The position numbers and the translations under genes were made by a program. The notes beneath the pieces were generated by a model, which did no database searches, had not been told where the DNA came from, and was given only the letters and a program-made list of their open reading frames with translations. Below are positions 60,662 through 64,000 of a stretch of DNA of 64,000 bases, in pieces (the stretch's first letter is position 1; each line of letters begins with the position of its first letter). This DNA comes from Ardenticatenaceae bacterium (GTDB taxonomy: Bacteria; Chloroflexota; Anaerolineae; Promineifilales; Promineifilaceae). The stretch covers positions 62,001 through 126,000 of the forward strand of contig JASJCR010000022.1 of assembly GCA_030065875.1 (NCBI GenBank). The letters run 5' to 3'.

Positions 60662-61945
60662 ATGTCGCTAAAACGATCACTACCCGCTATCGTTATCTTA
60701 TTTACCAATGCGCTTGGCGCGACTTTGGTGATCCCGATTTTACCGCTGCTGGCGCTGGAGAGTTTTGGGGCGACCGTGCTGCAGGCGATCTTGCTGGAGA
60801 GCTCTTATTATGGAGCCAAACTTCTGGCCGCGCCGATATTGGGTCGCCTGTCCGATCAATACGGCCGGCGGCCGATTTTAATACTGAGTCAGGCCGGTAC
60901 GTTTTTTTCATTTCTACTATTTATTGCCGCTTTGCCAATTGGTCAGCTTATTGAGCAAGCGCTCCCCTATTCATTTATCAACGGGGGGCTGTTGATGCTG
61001 TACCTGGCCCGCATGTTCGATGGGGCAACCGGAGGCAACACCACCGTCGCCAAGGCGTACATCACCGATGTGACCGCGCAGGAAGATCACGCCCAGGCGT
61101 TTGGTTGGCTGTCGGCCACGTTGGGAATCGGCTTTGTGATTGGTCCGGCCGTTGGTGGCTTGCTGGCATCAAGCTGGGGGTTACTATCTCCTTTTTATGC
61201 CGGGGCGGCCGTTTCAGCCGTGGCCCTGATATTGGCGTGGCTGCTGCTTAGTGAGACCCGGCCGGTTGATGATAAAACCTTCAACAAAAACACCCTGCCC
61301 TTTTGGAATAGTTTTAAAACGGTTGTCCGGCAACCGACGTTTGCAAAGATTTTAATTATCGGTTTGCTAAGCACGCTTTGCTTTGCGGCCCTGTCTCCTA
61401 CGTTTGTCTTATATGTGAACGAGGTGATTTTTCCGGGTAATGTAGACCCGGCCGAAGTCAGCCGCTTCGTTGGATTCTTGTACACAATTGTTGGTTTAAC
61501 CCTCGCCATAACTCAGATTGCATTCATCAAACCATTGGTTACAATAGTGGGGGAACAAAGATTGGTCCAAATCAGCCAAATTGGCATGATCTTCTCATTT
61601 TTGCTGATCCCAATCGCTCGTTCACCTTATCTCTTTCTTGGTTTACTGGTTCCTTTTGTTATATTTTATGCAATTCTGGAGCCAAATCTGCAGGCTTTGT
61701 TGGCGCAAACCGGTCCAAAAGAAAAGCAAGGGGAATCATTCGGACTATATCAATCTGTTTTGAGCGTTTCCGACTTATTGGGGCCACTCTGGGCCGGAAT
61801 CGTTTTTCAACAGATTAGTCCCCAGGCTGTTTGGTGGGGGGCTGCGGTTATTTTGCTGCCGGCAATGGCTGTAGCCATGTTCTTGCGCAAGCCATCTTCT
61901 GACTCCGCGTTAAAGCTGCGTGAAGGGTTAGTACAGGATGGCTAG
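60662..61945 (+). CDS. Major facilitator superfamily exporter (DHA1/TetA-like)
   Basis: 427 residues, ATG 60662. Twelve hydrophobic segments can be traced. Motif A between helices 2 and 3 reads GRLSDQYGRRPI near 61-72. ARMFDGATGGNTTVAKAYITDVT is the helix 4 region, and motif C is LGIGFVIGPAVGGLL near 153-167, the signature of 12-helix proton-coupled drug exporters. It lies 167 bases before the diterpene genes in the same direction, so export of, or self-resistance to, a diterpenoid is possible but unproven. A generic efflux role is equally possible. Confidence 0.9.
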   Translation: MSLKRSLPAIVILFTNALGATLVIPILPLLALESFGATVLQAILLESSYYGAKLLAAPILGRLSDQYGRRPILILSQAGTFFSFLLFIAALPIGQLIEQALPYSFINGGLLMLYLARMFDGATGGNTTVAKAYITDVTAQEDHAQAFGWLSATLGIGFVIGPAVGGLLASSWGLLSPFYAGAAVSAVALILAWLLLSETRPVDDKTFNKNTLPFWNSFKTVVRQPTFAKILIIGLLSTLCFAALSPTFVLYVNEVIFPGNVDPAEVSRFVGFLYTIVGLTLAITQIAFIKPLVTIVGEQRLVQISQIGMIFSFLLIPIARSPYLFLGLLVPFVIFYAILEPNLQALLAQTGPKEKQGESFGLYQSVLSVSDLLGPLWAGIVFQQISPQAVWWGAAVILLPAMAVAMFLRKPSSDSALKLREGLVQDG

Positions 61946-62112
61946 CAACAACCTCTTGGCTGGACCAAGATTCCTATTTCTACCTCTTCTTGAAAGGGTT
62001 AAGATTGTTCTTGATGGGGGAGAAATCTTTTTCATTTCTCTGAAATCACCATGGAGACCCATAAATAAAATCGCTCCGGCCACGCTGAAAAACCAGCGCA
62101 TGGTGACGACCT

Positions 62113-63051
62113 ATGGATTTAGAGACATTTCAGCATAAATTGACGAGTGATATTGCGTCAATTGTAAAAAAGCAGGGCCCTAGGGTCTGCGTTTTTGCGT
62201 TGAACGGTACACGACGCTGGTATATGTTGGAAAAACAGCAAAATTCCACATTTGACGGCCGCCAATATTTTGAAGAAGTCACCAAACAGCTGATTGAATT
62301 GTGTAAGATGATTTACGATCATGGGATCACTACCCTCGTGATGCCGATTATATCCCCCTACTTACTAAAAGAACGCGGGCCTGAATACACACAGCTGGTT
62401 ATTCAATCGCTGGGCAAGCTCACTTACGGAGACGAGTACCGTCAATTTTATGACAATTATGAGGTTCGTGTTGGCTTTTATGGGGATTTTGAAGCAATTG
62501 GAGACGCGGCCACGAACGATCATATTGCTCGTCAATTTTTACAAGTTTCCGCTGAAACATCATCTCACCAAAAAAATCGCCTTTTTTGGGGAGTGTGCGG
62601 CCATGATGCGACCGAATCTGTCGCCACGCTGGCCGTTAAATATTTTCAGGATCATGGTCGGGTACCAAGTAAATCAGAGCTGATCAAAATGTATTATGGA
62701 GAACCGGTTTCTGATGTAGATTTGTTCATCAGTTCGGGAAAACCTCGCGCTTTTGATATGCCGCTGATTTCATCCGGCCGGGAAAATCTCTACTTCACTG
62801 TAACCCCTTCACCTTATTTAACTCAAGATGGTTTTCGAAAAATTCTGCACGACCACCTCTACAACCGTTCAGGACACCACGACATCGATGTAGCAGTGGA
62901 TTCAAACAGCTTGCGAGATTTTTATCGGGCCAACAAAGATAACATCGTTGGTGTAGGAAAAATAAATAAAAATTGGGGCTTCTGGCAGCCTGATGTCATG
63001 CATACACACATGTCAGAAAAACTCTCAAAATCATTTTTGGGTAGAGGATAG
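62113..63051 (+). CDS. Rv3378c-like diterpene synthase (cis-prenyltransferase fold)
   Basis: 312 residues, ATG 62113. From memory, the sequence runs parallel to M. tuberculosis Rv3378c (tuberculosinol/isotuberculosinol synthase, 296 residues) along its whole length. Matching blocks are GPRVCVFALNGTRRWYMLE at 22-40, FYGDF near 119-123, RLFWGVCGHDATESVA near 156-171, MYYGEPVSDVDLFI, FDMPLISSGRENLYFTVTPS near 216-235, and ILHDHLY near 245-251. The Arg pair in NGTRRW is kept, but the Asp that precedes it in Rv3378c (D34) is Asn here (N31). Expected role: ionisation of a bicyclic diterpenyl diphosphate and quenching by water or another nucleophile. The cyclase gene starts five bases after its stop. 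Confidence 0.85.
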   Translation: MDLETFQHKLTSDIASIVKKQGPRVCVFALNGTRRWYMLEKQQNSTFDGRQYFEEVTKQLIELCKMIYDHGITTLVMPIISPYLLKERGPEYTQLVIQSLGKLTYGDEYRQFYDNYEVRVGFYGDFEAIGDAATNDHIARQFLQVSAETSSHQKNRLFWGVCGHDATESVATLAVKYFQDHGRVPSKSELIKMYYGEPVSDVDLFISSGKPRAFDMPLISSGRENLYFTVTPSPYLTQDGFRKILHDHLYNRSGHHDIDVAVDSNSLRDFYRANKDNIVGVGKINKNWGFWQPDVMHTHMSEKLSKSFLGRG

Positions 63052-63056
63052 GATCA

Positions 63057-64000
63057 ATGAATTTTTTAATCGAGTCAAAGCAACTGCTTGAAGAGGTCGG
63101 ACCAGGTCACATGATGACCACCGCCTATGATACGGCCTGGGTCGCCCAGCTGGCTGAAATGCTACCGGATGTAGGGAACAAGGCACTTCTCTGGTTGCGT
63201 CAAAACCAGCTTAAAGATGGCAGTTGGGGCGCCTCAGAATTTGTTTATCATCATGACCGCGTCATCTGTACCCTGGCCGCGATTATTGCTTTGAGGCGAT
63301 TTGGCAACGAATCCGATAATGCGCTAATTCAAAATGCGCTGCCGGCCCTCGAGAACCATCTCTCTCTTCTTGACATGGATCCGGCCGGGGAGACGATCGG
63401 GTTTGAACTCGTTGTACCCACTTTGCTTAAAGAAGCGGCTTCTTTGGGTATTCTTTCCCGCCGTGAAACCGGCCGCTTGGGATCGATGACCAGAACCAGA
63501 GAAGCCAAGTTGAGCATGACTCCCAATGGTTTAATCGGCCGGCACGTGACGATGGCTTTCTCGGCCGAAATGGCCGGTGACGATGGGGTAAAAATTCTCA
63601 ACGTGAACAGCCTTCAGGAAAGTAACGGGTCGGTTGGCAACAGCCCTTCAGCAACCGCATATTTCTTACTCAAGGTAAAGCCTGGAGATCCTCAAGCGCT
63701 TAACTATTTAAATAATATTCTAACCAACGGTGGTGCCCCAAACGTTGCCCCATTTGATGTTTTTGAAAGATCCTGGGTATTGTGGAACTTTTCTCTGGCC
63801 AATCTCCATTATAAATCTGAATATCGCCACTTTTTTGAACCTCACGTGGAATTTTTGCGAAAAACGTGGCAGGTGGGTAAGGGAATCGGCTTTAGCGCGC
63901 TTTATACCCCCAAAGATGGGGATGAGACAGCAATCGTCTATGAAGTGCTAAAAATGTTTGGGCGGTCTGTCCCGATTGATGATCTGCTAAAATTTGAAGA
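63057..64000 (+). CDS. Class II diterpene cyclase, copalyl/kolavenyl diphosphate synthase-like (3' end outside window)
   Basis: Open for 314 codons from ATG 63057 to the right edge. Start supported by the neighbour spacing. AYDTAWVA at 23-30 is the hallmark of plant and bacterial class II diterpene cyclases; QLKDGSWG at 51-58 and HDRVICTLAAIIAL at 66-79 also match. The protonation motif, normally DxDDTA, reads DGDETA at 287-292. The middle Asp (D289, the general acid by homology) is kept, and the third acidic position is Glu. Position and length agree with the roughly 500-residue bacterial enzymes (Rv3377c, Haur_2145). Substrate expected: geranylgeranyl diphosphate, giving a labdane- or halimane/clerodane-type diphosphate for the upstream enzyme. 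Confidence 0.88.
   Translation, partial: MNFLIESKQLLEEVGPGHMMTTAYDTAWVAQLAEMLPDVGNKALLWLRQNQLKDGSWGASEFVYHHDRVICTLAAIIALRRFGNESDNALIQNALPALENHLSLLDMDPAGETIGFELVVPTLLKEAASLGILSRRETGRLGSMTRTREAKLSMTPNGLIGRHVTMAFSAEMAGDDGVKILNVNSLQESNGSVGNSPSATAYFLLKVKPGDPQALNYLNNILTNGGAPNVAPFDVFERSWVLWNFSLANLHYKSEYRHFFEPHVEFLRKTWQVGKGIGFSALYTPKDGDETAIVYEVLKMFGRSVPIDDLLKFE

Noticed and set aside
61938-62138. 66-codon open frame between the exporter and the Rv3378c-like gene
   Set aside because: It overlaps both neighbours in another frame and has no ribosome site or recognisable sequence; most likely spacer.

Overview
The window is a chromosome fragment that looks like Chloroflexota (the Herpetosiphon/Anaerolineae/Caldilineae side). 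The pointers are secreted proteins with a YLPL-like hydrophobic tail, a diterpene gene pair whose closest recalled relatives are Herpetosiphon Haur_2145/2146 and Mycobacterium tuberculosis Rv3377c/Rv3378c, and intergenic DNA full of small palindromic repeats. This assignment is an inference; there is no rRNA or marker gene to test it. I see no tRNA, rRNA, CRISPR array, transposase or phage gene.

Layout. (1) 1-4717: secreted or surface proteins (a CBM9-like/DNRLRE-like protein cut by the left edge, a parallel beta-helix protein, a sialidase-type propeller with a C-terminal anchor). (2) 4744-56437: a very large surface-glycan locus, nearly all on the plus strand. It contains an ABC exporter (Wzt/Wzm), thirteen GT-A/GT-B glycosyltransferases, two GT-C-like membrane proteins, an O-antigen-ligase/Wzy-like protein, a pyruvyltransferase, a WbaP-like initiating phosphoglycosyltransferase and a Wzz/BY-kinase. 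Nested in it are precursor modules: ATP-grasp ligase + PLP decarboxylase + WecE-type aminotransferase + asparagine-synthetase-like amidotransferase (8455-14367); a cytidylyltransferase/C-methyltransferase/3,5-epimerase/DUF4910/aminotransferase/PIG-L cassette (35812-43147); and a GDP-D-glycero-D-manno-heptose set (51751-56437). A membrane-anchored glycoside hydrolase-like protein, a PQQ-dehydrogenase/cytochrome c fusion and a phosphopentomutase are interspersed. (3) 56502-60404, minus strand: acyl-CoA dehydrogenase, a second secreted beta-helix protein, and a stand-alone RelA/SpoT-type HD hydrolase. (4) 60662-64000: an MFS exporter followed by two diterpenoid genes, an Rv3378c-type cis-prenyltransferase-fold diterpene synthase and a class II diterpene cyclase cut by the right edge.

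How it fits together. The WbaP homologue probably starts a lipid-linked glycan, the glycosyltransferases extend it with unusual sugars (heptose, amino sugar, C-branched sugar, pyruvate ketal), and Wzm/Wzt or the Wzy/Wzz branch exports or polymerises it. No Wzx flippase is visible. The terminal diterpene pair is the most interesting separate system: a two-step route from geranylgeranyl diphosphate to a tuberculosinol- or kolavelool-like product, with non-canonical residues at both catalytic acid/metal motifs (DxDE instead of DxDD; NGTRRW instead of DGTRRW).

Intergenic space is compact, except for several 200-420 bp gaps packed with dispersed repeats. Some repeats flank or supply the 3' ends of glycosyltransferase genes, which suggests cassette-like shuffling.
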